Shown here in pieces: positions 46,425 through 60,468 of a DNA stretch of 64,000 nt. The notes below the pieces were generated by a model. The model did not search any database, was not told the origin of the DNA, and saw nothing but the letters and a program-made list of their open reading frames with translations. The position numbers and the translations under genes were made by a program. Source of the stretch: Ooceraea biroi (lineage: Eukaryota; Arthropoda; Insecta; Hymenoptera; Formicidae); assembly GCF_003672135.1 (NCBI RefSeq), contig NC_039514.1, positions 3,782,001-3,846,000 of the forward strand, given 5' to 3'. Position 1 is the stretch's first letter; each line of letters begins with the position of its first letter.

Positions 46425-49400
46425 TTAAGTCCTTCTCCGGGCAGGCGATAGTAGCTCGCATGAGATGCAATTGTATTTACACCATAGCAATTCTTTTCTA
46501 GGCAGCTTACTAGGCCTGTAACAAATTCGTGTAAGCGCGCGCAGTAGCACAAATACTCCAGAGAATGTGTAAATAAGCGGTGTAAGTAACTTGAATACAG
46601 TGATAGAGAAAAGAAAACATCCTTGGCACGATGTAGTGCAGACCGTTCGACATCTGAATAGCTTTCTAGAGTAGTCTAGGTTCTCTAATCAAGTCTCTAG
46701 ATTGTTCGGAGAACGTTCTGATCCTTCTCTAGACTATACGCGATTCTTCCGTCGCTTCTGTCTTTTCATGAACATTTGGTTCTGTTTGAACATCTGAGAT
46801 CGCTCTCTAGACCAGTCTAAATTCTTTTGATCAAGTCTCTCGTTGTTCGAAGCTTCTGATCCTTCTTTAGACTATTCGCGATTCTTCACCGGTTCGTTAG
46901 CATGGATGGTGTGAGATGGCCTCGCGACGCGCAATCTACGTGTCGCGTCCGTGTGCGTCTGAGACCATCCCACCACTGCTATCATGTTTCTGGCATCGCC
47001 GAGTCCCTCCGCTGACGAGCTCCACAAGTCGTTCAGCATTGGGAGGGATACTTCGTTCTTTTCGTTCGTAAGTTGAATATTCATAGTTCGAATCTAATAA
47101 TTTTCAATACTAGACATTCGACGTTATTTTCATTAATCGCTTCTCTTGGTCAGCGATAGTAACTCGCAGGAATGTGCTAATGTCTTACGCACCATAGTAA
47201 TTCTTTTCTCGGCAGCTTACTAGGCTCGTAACAAATTCAGGTAGCGCGCGCAGTGAAAATACTCCACGGAATGTGCAAATAAGTAGTGGTTTAAAGTAAC
47301 GAATACAGTGATAAGTGAAAATAAAAATTCCGCGGCACGAGGTACAAGTTGAACCATTTGAACATCTGAATCGTTTTCTAGACTAGTCTGGGTTCTCTAA
47401 TCAGTCTCTAGTTTGTTCGAGAACGTTCTGATCCTTCTCTAGACTATGACCATTCTTCCGTCCTTCTCTTTTCATAGTTTGGTTCTGTTTGAACATCTGA
47501 GATCGCTCTCTAGACCAGTCTAAATTCTTTTGATCAAGTCTGAGCTATAGAAGCTACGATCCGCTTCTTTGAATATTCGCGATTCTTCCCACGGTTCGTT
47601 GGCATGGATGGTGTGAGGATGGCCTCGCTACGCAATCTACGTGTCGTCCGTGTGCATCGCGAGATCATCCCCACCCATGCTATCATGTTTCTGCTCGCTG
47701 ATCCCTTCTCCACGCTGACGGGCTCACAAGTCGTTCAGCATTGGGACGGATAACTTCGTTCTTTTCGTTCTCGTAAGTTGAATATTCATAGTTCGAATCT
47801 AATAATTTTACAATTGTAGACGACCGACGTTATTTTCATTAATCCTTCTCTTCGGTCAGCGATAGTAACTCAGCTTGAGATAGTTGGCCATTACACGCAC
47901 CGCAAGTAATTCTTTTCTCGGCATTACTGGGCTCGTAACAAATTCGGTGGCGCGTGAAAATACTCCACGGAATGTGTAAATAAGGTGGTTTAAAGTAACG
48001 AATACAGTGATAAGTGAAAAATAAAAATTCCGCCGGCATTTGAGTACAGTTGAACCATTTGAACATCTGAATCGTTTTCTAGACTAGTCTAGGTTCTCCT
48101 AATCAAGTCTCTAGTTTGTTCGAGAACGTTCTGATCGCTTCTCTAACTATACGCGATTCTTCCGTCCGCTGTCTTTTCAGAACATTTGGTTCTGTTTGAA
48201 CATCTGAATCGCTCTCAGACAGTCTAATTCTTTTGATCAAGTCTCTAGATTGTTCGAAGCTTCTGATCTGCTTTAGACTATTCGCGATTCTTCTCCACGG
48301 TTCGTTAGCATGGATGGTGCGGATGGCCTCGCGACGCACCAATCTACGTGTCGCGTCCGTGTCGCTCGCGAGACATCCCACCACGTCTATCATGTTCTTG
48401 GCATCGCTGATCCCTTCTCCTGACGAAGCTCCACAAGTCGTTCAGCATTGGGACAGATACTTCGTTCTTTTCGTTCTCATAAGTTGAATCATAGGTTCGA
48501 ATCTAATAATTTTACAATATTGTGACCGACGTTATTTTCATTAATCCTTCTCTTCGGTCAGCGATAGTAACTCGCAGGAATGCAATTGTATACTTACGCA
48601 CCATAGTAATTCTTTTCTCGGCACTTACTAGGCTCTAACAAATTCAGGTAAGCGCGCGCAGTACTACTCCACGGAATGTGTAAATAAGTGTTTAAAGTAA
48701 CGAATACGGTGATAAAGTGAAAAATAAATTCGCCCGGCACGAGGTACAAGTTGAACCATTTGAACATCTGAATCGTTTTCTAGACTAGTCTAGGTTCTCT
48801 AATCAAGTCTCTAGTTTGTTCGAGAACGTTCTGATCGCTTCTCTGAACTATACGCGATTCTTCCGTCCGCTTCTGTCTTTTCATGAACATTTGGTTCTGT
48901 TTGAACATCTGATCGCTCTCTAGACCAGATCAAATTCTTTTGATCAAGTCTCTAGATTGTTCGAGAAGCTTCGAGTCGCTTCTTTAGACTATTCGCGATT
49001 CTTCACCACGGTTCGTTATGGATGGTGTGAGGATGGCCTCGCGACGCACCAATCTACGTGTCGCGTCCGTGTGCGTCGAACATCCCCACCACATGCTATC
49101 ATGTTTCTGGCATCGTGATCCTTCTCCTGACGAAGCTCCACAAGTCGTTCAGCATTGGACAGGATACTTCGTTCTTTTCGTTCTCGTAAGTTGAATATTC
49201 ATAGTTCGAATCTAATATTTACAATATTGTAGACATTCGACGTTATTTTCATTAATCCTTCTCTTCGGTCAGCGATAGGTAACTCGCAGGAATGCAATGT
49301 ATATCGCACCATAGTAATTCTTTTCTCGGCAGCTTACTAGTCTAACAAATTCGGGTAAGCCGCGCAGGTGAAATACTCCACGAATGTGTAAATAAGTGGT

Positions 49401-51005
49401 TTAAAGTAACGAATACAGTGATAAGTGAAAATAAAAAATTCCGCCCGGCACGAGGTACAAGTTGAACCATTTGAACATCTGAATCGTTTTTAGACTAGTC
49501 TAGGTTCTCCTAATCAAGTCTCTAGTTTGTTCGAGAACGTTCTGATCCTTCTCTAGACTATACGCGATTCTTCCGTCGCTTCTGTCTTTTCGAACATTTG
49601 GTTCTGTTTGAACATCTGAATCGCTCTCTAGACCGAGTCTAAATTCTTTGATCAAGTCTAGATTGTTCGAGAACTTCATCGCTTCTTTAGACTATTCGCG
49701 ATTCTTCACCACGGTTCGTTAGCATGGATGGTGTGAGGATGGCCTCGCGACGCACGCAATCTACGTGTCGCGTCCGTGTGCGTCGCAGATATCCCACCAC
49801 ATGTATCATGTTTCTGGATCGCTGATCCCTTCTCCGCTGACGAACTCACAAGTCGTTCAGCATTGGGACAGGATATCGTTCTTTTCGTTCTCGTAGTTGA
49901 ATATTCATAGTTCGAATTATATTTTCAATGAGACATTCATTTTTACTTATCCTTCTCTTCGGTCGCGATATGTAACTCGCAGGAATGCAATTGTATATCG
50001 CACCATAGTATCCTCGGCAGCTTACTAGGCTCGTAACAAATTCGGGTAAGCGCGCGCAGTGAAATACTCCGAGATGTGTAAATAAGTGGTTTAAGTAACG
50101 AATACAGTGATAAGTAAAAATAAAAAAATTCCGCCCGGCACGAGTACAAGTTGAACCATTTGAACATCTGAATCGTTTTCTAGCTAGTCTAGGTTCTCTA
50201 ATCAAAGTCTAGTTTGTTCGAGAAACGTTCTGATCGCTTCTCTAGACTATACGGATTCTTCCGTCCTTCTGTCTTTTCATGAACATTTGGTTCTGTTTGA
50301 ACATCTGAATCGCTCTAGACCGCATAAATTCTTTTGATCAAGTCTCTAGATGTTCGAGAAGCTTCTGATCGCTTCTTTAGACTATTCGCGATTCTTCACC
50401 GGTTCGTTAGCATGGATGGTGTGAGGATGGCCTCGCGACACCAATCTACGTGTCGCGTCCCGTGCGCGTCGCGAGATCATCCCCACCACATGCTATCATG
50501 TTTCTGGCATCGCATCCCTTCTCCGCTGACGAAGCTCCACAAGTCGTTCAGCATTGGGACAGGATACTTCTTCTTTCGTTCTCGTAAGTTGAATATTCTA
50601 GTTCGAATCTAATTTTACAAATTGAGACATTCGACGTTATTTTCATTAATCCTTCTCTTCGGTCAGCGATATAGTAACTCGCAGAATGCAATTGTATACT
50701 TACGCACCATAGTAATTCTTTTCTCGGCAGCTTACTAGGCTCGTAACAAATTCGGTAAGCGCGCGCAGTGAAATACTCCACGGAATGTGTAAATAATGGT
50801 TTAAAGTAACGAATACGTGATAAGTGAAAAAATAAAAATTCCGCCCGGCACTAGGTACAAGTTGAACCATTTGAACATCTGAATCGTTATCTAGACTAGT
50901 CTAAGTTCTCCTATCAAGTCTCCAGATTGTTCGAAGAACTTCTGATCGCTTCTCTAGACTATTCGCGATTCTTTCCGTCCGCTTCTGTCTTTTCATGCGG
51001 TCGCG
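46425..51005. repeat. Arm C: satellite array, six degraded units
   Basis: Same orientation as arm A; landmark CATGGATGGTG at about 46,900, 47,603, 48,308, 49,017, 49,723 and 50,412. The average period of about 705 reflects dispersed deletions. The diverged edge unit beside ABCG (TTATCTAGACTAGTCTAAG) is retained. Confidence 0.9.
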
Positions 51006-51284
51006 CCACATGCATGTTCGGTAGCATGTGGTGGGATGGTCTCGCTAATATTTATGATAATATGTATTATTATTATTATTAAATAATGCATTATTAATTA
51101 TAAGTAGGAATGGATAAACATGATTAATATAAATATTTACGTGTAACTTATTTTTCAATGGTGTTATTATTGTTGTATTCAATTTATCTTATCGTTAGAT
51201 GACCACGTTTAACGTAACTTAAACGTATAATCCTAAGATAGCATATACACAATGTATTTATGACGGTGGTGAATTTTTCTGTTG

Positions 51285-54200
51285 CAGCCTTCTGCCACAT
51301 CGACGCAATTGTATATAATCATCACTTAGGTGTACGGGAGGACAAACAATGGAAGTATTAAAGCTTGAAGTTAAGAAGTACGGAAGTAATGAAGACGATC
51401 AATCGACAAGAGGTCGATGCACCAGCAATTGTGGTGGATTGACTTGGACCGATCTTCGCCGGAGGATGTCGACCAGGATCGACCAGCATCACACGCGACA
51501 ACGGCAAGATCGATCAACAATCTTCGACACTGTCACATATGTAGAACCTCGGCTTCAGGAAGGTAAATCATTTCATCATGATGCTATTGCTTTCTTCTTT
51601 TCATTCTTTTTTTCATGGATTACGAATATTCGTCAAAGTGGCGATTTATGATTTACTTCTTCACACAGGATGTTACACAAAATATAAATACTATTTATAT
51701 ACATATGATTGAAACTAATTATGTAACGAATTTATTGAATTCTAGGAAAAAAGAGATTTTACACAGGGAATTAATGGAGGTTCCCGCAAGTAGTTGATCG
51801 CTCTGATGGGTCCATCTGGGCGAGAATTACGTTATTCGATGTACTTCACCGCGTAACCGGAGTGGATGGTACTATATTTGTCACGGTCATGTCCGGGATC
51901 TCAACTCTTTCCGGAAGTAAGTTATTCAATCACTAATTGACTTATCAAATCCGAGATTGTTCGTAGATAGTATATCTAAGAAAACTTATATATTCTGTAT
52001 TATATAAAAGATATGAAAATATTTATATATTACTAAATGTATTTTTATACTGTTTGTTTTTATAAATGAACCCTACATTTTTGACGCTCGTTTATTTTTC
52101 TTCAGTACACTGCTACATTACACAGGAGGTCGGTTGGAACCTTTACTCACTTGTACTCGAATATATGAAGTCGCCGCCGATTTAAAGCTGCCGGCGGATA
52201 CCTTACAAAATAAAAAAGAAGCGACTGTACGTTTAGGAATAAGTAATAACAATTAATAATTTATTACGGTTGGAACCGAAGTTATTTTAACTTATATAAG
52301 TAGTAAATTATGTATATAGTAGATAACAAATTATTAAATCATGATCATATTACTAAATTTATAGTAGATAATAAATTATTATTTAAATCATCATCACATA
52401 TATACAGTGCTTGGTAGCCTCCGTGATTCTCTTTCATTCTCTATTCATAGTCTTCTCTATTGTACTCCCATACTCCTCAAATTTTCCATCTCTCTCCTTC
52501 TCGATCTTTTCTTCTCTACTCCATATGTATATGAGATATGTACTGTACAAGGGATGCAAATATGGTAAAAATAGGTGAACACGATGTAATATGTATTTAT
52601 TGTTGCACAGCCTTTTCCTTAAGTTAAAGTAAATACTGGGAGCTTCTTATCGGCTTCACCTGACGTGGCCAGGTCCGCGGCTATCAGGTTCTAATTTATT
52701 GAGACATAGTAGAACATTATAACTGGGCGCTAATTTTATAAGTTGTAAAATTGATAAGTCTCAGGGTGGATATTTGGAGGACCCTTTCTATACGATACTG
52801 ACTGTTAAACACCGATTGACAGGATATAATGGATGAAATAAAACGTTATACGGAGACTTCATACTATATAATTCGGAATAATAGGTCTCACAGAAAATTT
52901 AGCTTTAGGCAGAATAGTGCAAGTTATTTCTACTCACAAGACGACGGGAGGTCTCTTACTCTTCAGCCTTGTGTTATTAAAACTTTGCAATCTCAGGTTG
53001 TAGCCGTCCACGGTTCAGAGAAATCTTATAAAGCGACGTCCGACTCCCCGGGAGCTGACTCTAGGATGTTGCTGGACTTTACTATAGCACCGCCATCCAA
53101 AGAGTGCCACACGTGATCCCGCTCCTTCGAGCATAGACCGGTACGATGCCGTCGGTCATTTACGCATGCGTTCTTTGCGTATCGAAGATCGATATCAATC
53201 GACATTCTATACAATGAGCATACGCCCCTGATCACCTCTATCCTCGTCCGTCTATGGACCGGATGGGAACACACCTCGCTTTCTCCTCGCTCCCGTCCAT
53301 CGGTCGCACACCGCGTCTCCTTCGGCACAATTCAGTGACCATAGTGAGAGACTCCCGTTTGTCCGAAATATGCAATCAAATTTTAGCGCAACAATTCGAT
53401 AATGTAATATAATAGTTTCAAAATTCATAAACAGTTTCAGAAATTAATGATAATTTGCAATAATTTCAATAACATCAATAAAAAAATATAAAATGAAAAT
53501 ATTTAAAATATTCCTTTGTTATATAAACTTCCGACGAGCCGGATCACGTCGACGTTGGGAAATAAAACTTACACTGTCACATTGTATGAAACTACTGAAA
53601 CTATTTTATTCTTTATTGAAAAATAGAAATCTTTCATTCACCTATATAAAACTATATATATGTTTTTAGTTATACAGGTACATATCTTTGTAGGTCTGAA
53701 TAAAATGTAATAAATGTTTTTACATTTCATTACAATAAATGCTTTAATGAAATGTTTTATTATAATAATAAAATAATAAAGACACGGAGAACCTACGGTA
53801 CATACGATCAGATTTTGACAAACATCTCCTTTCACATGACTTTGCTGACTATTTCGAGCGTGTCATTTGCAGGCGTGTTCTCACTGTGTTCAGTTACTTT
53901 ATCTTGTACTAATTTTTTCTTTTTCAACCAGTACGTGGTAGATATTTATTTATATTGTACTCTTGCGTTTTATATTGTTCTTTTTTATTTTTTTATATTT
54001 TTATATTGTATATTTTACTTTATATTTGTTGAAAAAGACATATCACTTGAAAAAGGACCGGATTTCGGTCGAAAACGTTTGTCGCATTTGAATAAACTGC
54101 CAGTGAGTTGATTAAGGATTCTCGTTCATTCATTGAATTTTCTGGTGACTTGAATTTTGGTTATCTTATAATAAATGTTTGAATATATAAGTCATCTCTC

Positions 54201-54615
54201 TTTTCGACATTTACGTATTCTTATTTTAAGGGAGGAATCTGCTTTTGGGTCGAAAATCGATTTTACTTTTAATCGATAGTAATACATGTGAAAAATATAA
54301 TTCTAATGTTTAGATCGAAGTAGTAGTATTCAGGCCCGGTAAAGGCCCCGAAGCAGCTGGGCGTCACGTATACCTGCGCATCGAATACTCGGAGCGTCGA
54401 ACAGGTCTTGAATGTTCTTCGTATAACTTATATGCAGCTATTTACCTGAATTTATGGTATGAGTCAATGTTTGTATATTTGATAAGCCTATAGAGTTATA
54501 ACTCTACCATTTGGCGTCTCTCCTCAAGTATCTCAATCCGGCAAAAAATTGACATTAAAATCGCTGCTTTTATAGCTGTCGTGTTTTAATGAAAGGTTAT
54601 TATGCAGTTTTGAAG
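51285..54615 (+). pseudogene. Arm C: degraded ABCG exons 1-3 and intron 3
   Basis: Copies of exon 1 (about 51,285-51,561; ATG 51,349), exon 2 (51,746-51,916) and exon 3 (52,106-52,226). Exon 1 is frameshifted after about 15 codons, Walker A in exon 2 is destroyed by deletions, and exon 3 has lost bases. Introns are just as altered as exons, which fits read error rather than coding decay. Where readable, diagnostic bases follow arm A, not D. Confidence 0.85.
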
Positions 54616-54632
54616 GGTATTTAACGTGATGG
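54616..54632. other. Hinge C/D
   Basis: About 15 bases (GTATTTAACGTGAT) with no match in either arm join arm C, ending at the equivalent of 22,409, to arm D, starting at the equivalent of 20,811 in reverse. Error density falls to near zero exactly here. Confidence 0.75.
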
Positions 54633-55555
54633 ATGGCGGTGCTATAGTAAAGTCCTAGCAGAATCCTAGAGTCAGCTCCCGGGGAGTCGGATCGCCGCTT
54701 TATAAGATTTCTCTGAACCGTGGACGGCTTACAACTGAGATTGGCAAAGTTTTAATAACACAAGGCTGACAGAGTAAGAGACCTCCCGTCGTCATTGTGA
54801 GTAGAAATAACTTGCACTATTCTGCCTAAAGCTAAATTTTCTGTGAGACCCTATTATTCCGAATTATATAGTATTTGAAGTTCCGTATAACGTTTTTTAT
54901 TTCTCAATTATATCCTGTCAATCGGTGTTTTAACAGTCAGTATCGTATAGAAAGGGTCCTCCCAAATATCCACCCCTGAGACCTTATCCAATTTTACTAA
55001 TTTTATAAAATTAGTTGGCGCCCAGTTATAATGTTCTACTATGTCTCAATAAATTAGCAACCTGATAGCCGCGGACCTGGCCACGTCAGGTGAAGCCGAT
55101 AAGAAGCTCCCAGTAATTTTTACTTAACGGGAGAAAAGGCTGTCGCAACAATAATAACATATTACATACGTGTCTACCTATTTTTTACCATATTTGCATC
55201 CCTTGTACAGTACATATCTCATATACATATGGAGTAGAGAAAGAAAAAGATCGAGAAGGAGAGAGATGGAAAATTTGAGGAGTATGGGAGTTAACAACTA
55301 GAGAAGACTATGAATAGAGAGAATGAAAGAGAATCACGGAGGCTCACCAAGCACTGTATATAGTACTGTGATGATGATTTAAATAATAATTTATTATCTA
55401 CTATATAATTTAGTAATAATATGATCATGATTTAAATAATAATTTGTTATCTACTATATACTATAATTTACTACTATATAATTTAGTTAAAATAACTTCG
55501 GTTCCAATCGGTAATAAATTATTAATTGTTAATTAATTTCTTATTCTAAACGTAC
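54633..55555 (-). other. Arm D: part of ABCG intron 3
   Basis: Clean reverse complement of about 19,882-20,811, including the GGGCGCC-containing island. No gene. Confidence 0.85.
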
Positions 55556-56561
55556 AGTCGCTTCTTTTTTATTTTGTAAGGTATCCGCCGGCAGCTTTAA
55601 ATCGGCGGCGATCTTCATATATTCGAGTACAGTGAGTAAAGGTTCCAACCGATCCTCCTGTGTAATGTAGGCAGTGTACCTGAAGACAAAAAATAAACGA
55701 GGCGTCAAAAATGTAGGCGTTCATTTATAAAAACAAACAGTATAAAAATACATTTAGTAATATATAAATACTTTTCTTACATCTTTTTATATATATACAA
55801 GTATATATATAAGTTTTCTTAGATATACTATCTACGAAACAATCTCGGATTTGATAAGTCAATTAGTGATTGAAAACTTACTTCCGGAAAGAGTTGAGAT
55901 CCCGGACATGACCGTTGACAAATATAGTACCATCCACTCCGGTTACGCGGAAGCCAGAGAGTACATCGAATAACGTGGACTTCCCTGCACCAGATGGACC
56001 CATCAGAGCGATCAACTGTTTGCTGGGAAGCCTTCCATTAATTCCGTGTAAAATCTCTTTTTTTCCTAGAATTAACAATGCGATGTTACATAATTAGTTT
56101 CATTCATATGTATAATTAAATAGTATTTCTATAATTTTTTGTGTAACATCCTGTGTGAAGAAGCTAATATCATAAATCGCACTAATTCGCGACGAATATT
56201 CGTAATCCATGTAGAAAAAAAAGAAGAATGAAAAGAAGAAAGCAATAGCGTGATCATGATGATCATGATTTACCTTTCCTGAAGCCGAGGTTCACAGTAT
56301 ATGTGATGTGCTCGAAGATTATGTTGATCGATTCTTTGCCGTTGTCGCGTGTGATGCTGGACGCATCCTGGTCGACATCCTCCGGCGAAGATCGGTCCAA
56401 GTCAATCCAATTACACATTGCTGGTGCATCGACCTCTTGTCGATTGATCGTTTCATTACTTCCGTACTTCTTAACTTCAAGCTTTAATACTTCCATTGTT
56501 TGTCCTCCCCGTGCACACCTAAGTGATGATTATATACAAATTGCGTCGATGTGGCAGAAGG
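55556..56561 (-). CDS. Arm D: ABCG exons 1-3, intact but partial
   Basis: Minus-strand copy of the ABCG start: exon 1 56,274-56,561 (ATG at 56,496), exon 2 55,882-56,065 (Walker A GPSGAGKST), exon 3 55,556-55,679. All splice sites and the frame are intact. Compared with arm A it has at least three amino-acid differences (F to L in the GRFPSKQ segment; T to S and Q to E in exon 1). Exons 4 and 5 are absent because the arm starts inside intron 3. It is either an allele or a paralogue of the 18,878-24,826 gene. Confidence 0.9.
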
Positions 56562-56849
56562 CTGCAACAGAAAATTCACCACTGTCATAAATACATGTGT
56601 TATATGCTATCTTAGGATTATACGTTTAAGTACGTTAAACGTGGTCATCTAACGATAAGATAACATTGAATACAACAATAATAAGACCAATTGAAAAATA
56701 AGTTACACGTAAAATTATTTATATTAATCATGTTTATCCATTCCTACTTATAATTAATAATGCATTATTTAATAATAATAATAATACATTATTATCATAA
56801 ATATTAGCGAGACCATCCCCACCACATGCTACCGAACATGCTACCGTGG
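56562..56849. other. Arm D: AT-rich stretch upstream of ABCG exon
   Basis: Clean copy of 18,591-18,877 with the short (AAT)n run near 56,770. Confidence 0.8.
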
Positions 56850-59800
56850 CGCGACCTGGCATGAAAAGACAGAAGCGGACGGAAGAATCGCGAATAGTCT
56901 AGAGAAGCGATCAGAAGGTTCTCGAACAATCTGGAGACTTGATTAGGAGAACTTAGACTAGTCTATAAACGATTCAGATGTTCAAATGGTTCAACTTGTA
57001 CCTAGTGCCGGGCGGAATTTTTTTTATTTTTTCACTTATCACTGTATTCGTTACTTTAAACCACTTATTTACACATTCCGTGGAGTATTTTCACTGCGCG
57101 CGCTTACCCGAATTTGTTACGAGCCTAGTAAGCTGCCGAGAAAAGAATTACTATGGTGCGTAAGTATACAATTGCATTCCTGCGAGTTACTATCGCTGAC
57201 CGAAGAGAAGGATTAATGAAAATAACGTCGAATGTCTACAATATTGTAAAATTATTAGATTCGAACTATGAATATTCAACTTACGAGAACGAAAAGAACG
57301 AAGTATCCTGTCCCAATGCTGAACGACTTGTGGAGCTTCGTCAGCGGAGAAGGGATCAGCGATGCCAGAAACATGATAGCATGTGGTGGGGATGATCTCG
57401 CGACGCACACGGACGCGACACGTAGATTGGTGCGTCGCGAGGCCATCCTCACACCATCCATGCTAACGAACCGTGGTGAAGAATCGCGAATAGTCTAAAG
57501 AAGCGATCAGAAGCTTCTCGAACAATCTAGAGACTTGATCAAAAGAATTTAGACTGGTCTAGAGAGCGATTCAGATGTTCAAACAGAACCAAATGTTCAT
57601 GAAAAGACAGAAGCGGACGGAAGAATCGCGTATAGTCTAGAGAAGCGATCAGAACGTTCTCGAACAAACTAGAGACTTGATTAGGAGAACCTAGACTAGT
57701 CTAGAAAACGATTCAGATGTTCAAATGGTTCAACTTGTACCTCGTGCCGGGCGGAATTTTTTTATTTTTTCACTTATCACTGTATTCGTTACTTTAAACC
57801 ACTTATTTACACATTCCGTGGAGTATTTTCACTGCGCGCGCTTACCCGAATTTGTTACGAGCCTAGTAAGCTGCCGAGAAAAGAATTACTATGGTGCGTA
57901 AGTATACAATTGCATTCCTGCGAGTTACTATCGCTGACCGAAGAGAAGGATTAATGAAAATAACGTCGAATGTCTACAATATTGTAAAATTATTAGATTC
58001 GAACTATGAATATTCAACTTACGAGAACGAAAAGAACGAAGTATCCTGTCCCAATGCTGAACGACTTGTGGAGCTTCGTCAGCGGAGAAGGGATCAGCGA
58101 TGCCAGAAACATGATAGCATGTGGTGGGGATGGTCTCGCGACGCACACGGACGCGACACGTAGATTGGTGCGTCGCGAGGCCATCCTCACACCATCCATG
58201 CTAACGAACCGTGGTGAAGAATCGCGAATAGTCTAAAGAAGCGATCAGAAGCTTCTCGAACAATCTAGAGACTTGATCAAAAGAATTTAGACTGGTCTAG
58301 AGAGCGATTCAGATGTTCAAACAGAACCAAATGTTCATGAAAAGACAGAAGCGGACGGAAGAATCGCGTATAGTCTAGAGAAGCGATCAGAACGTTCTCG
58401 AACAAACTAGAGACTTGATTAGGAGAACCTAGACTAGTCTAGAAAACGATTCAGATGTTCAAATGGTTCAACTTGTACCTCGTGCCGGGCGGAATTTTTT
58501 TATTTTTTCACTTATCACTGTATTCGTTACTTTAAACCACTTATTTACACATTCCGTGGAGTATTTTCACTGCGCGCGCTTACCCGAATTTGTTACGAGC
58601 CTAGTAAGCTGCCGAGAAAAGAATTACTATGGTGCGTAAGTATACAATTGCATTCCTGCGAGTTACTATCGCTGACCGAAGAGAAGGATTAATGAAAATA
58701 ACGTCGAATGTCTACAATATTGTAAAATTATTAGATTCGAACTATGAATATTCAACTTACGAGAACGAAAAGAACGAAGTATCCTGTCCCAATGCTGAAC
58801 GACTTGTGGAGCTTCGTCAGCGGAGAAGGGATCAGCGATGCCAGAAACATGATAGCATGTGGTGGGGATGGTCTCGCGACGCACACGGACGCGACACGTA
58901 GATTGGTGCGTCGCGAGGCCATCCTCACACCATCCATGCTAACGAACCGTGGTGAAGAATCGCGAATAGTCTAAAGAAGCGATCAGAAGCTTCTCGAACA
59001 ATCTAGAGACTTGATCAAAAGAATTTAGACTGGTCTAGAGAGCGATTCAGATGTTCAAACAGAACCAAATGTTCATGAAAAGACAGAAGCGGACGGAAGA
59101 ATCGCGTATAGTCTAGAGAAGCGATCAGAACGTTCTCGAACAAACTAGAGACTTGATTAGGAGAACCTAGACTAGTCTAGAAAACGATTCAGATGTTCAA
59201 ATGGTTCAACTTGTACCTCGTGCCGGGCGGAATTTTTTTATTTTTTCACTTATCACTGTATTCGTTACTTTAAACCACTTATTTACACATTCCGTGGAGT
59301 ATTTTCACTGCGCGCGCTTACCCGAATTTGTTACGAGCCTAGTAAGCTGCCGAGAAAAGAATTACTATGGTGCGTAAGTATACAATTGCATTCCTGCGAG
59401 TTACTATCGCTGACCGAAGAGAAGGATTAATGAAAATAACGTCGAATGTCTACAATATTGTAAAATTATTAGATTCGAACTATGAATATTCAACTTACGA
59501 GAACGAAAAGAACGAAGTATCCTGTCCCAATGCTGAACGACTTGTGGAGCTTCGTCAGCGGAGAAGGGATCAGCGATGCCAGAAACATGATAGCATGTGG
59601 TGGGGATGGTCTCGCGACGCACACGGACGCGACACGTAGATTGGTGCGTCGCGAGGCCATCCTCACACCATCCATGCTAACGAACCGTGGTGAAGAATCG
59701 CGAATAGTCTAAAGAAGCGATCAGAAGCTTCTCGAACAATCTAGAGACTTGATCAAAAGAATTTAGACTGGTCTAGAGAGCGATTCAGATGTTCAAACAG

Positions 59801-60185
59801 AACCAAATGTTCATGAAAAGACAGAAGCGGACGGAAGAATCGCGTATAGTCTAGAGAAGCGATCAGAACGTTCTCGAACAATCTAGAGACTTGATTAGGA
59901 GAACCTAGACTAGTCTAGAAAGCTATTCAGATGTTCGAACGGTTCAACTTGTACATCGTGCCGGGCGGGATGTTTTTCTTTTTTCTCTTATCACTGTATT
60001 CGTTACTTTACACCGCTTATTTACACATTCTCTGGAGTATTTGCACTGCGCGCGCTTACACGAATTTGTTACAGGCCTAGTAAGCTGCCTAGAAAAGAAT
60101 TGCTATGGTGCGTAAATATACAATTGCATTCCTGCGAGTTACTATCGCTGCCCGGAGAGAAGGATTAATGAAAATACCGTCAGTA
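56850..60185. repeat. Arm D: satellite array, four clean units of 738 bp
   Basis: Inverted relative to arm A, with exact 738-bp spacing (landmark CCTCACACCATCCAT at 57,447, 58,186, 58,924 and 59,662) and almost no differences between units, plus diverged edge pieces. Each unit carries GAANNTTCNNGAA twice (for example 57,510-57,522 and 57,652-57,664) and the hairpin. Two units fewer than arm A. Confidence 0.95.
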
Positions 60186-60468
60186 GGGAAGGATAGCAGA
60201 TTCTAACGCTGGGATCTGAGTGGCTGAGTCAGGTGGAAGGGGGGGATCGCGGACTATTCGCGAGAGGGGGTTTTCGCGGACCTAACCCGCGGGAGGGGAG
60301 ACCGTGACATGTTTGCTGACCTAACCCGCGGAGGGGTGGACCGTGACATGTTTGCTGACCTAACCCGCGGAGGGGCAAGGGGGGGGAGAGCCACGTGCGC
60401 GATGTAATAGACACCTCATTGTACACAACATGTTTCGCGGGTGACGTGATGTCGCGGACCTAACTCGC

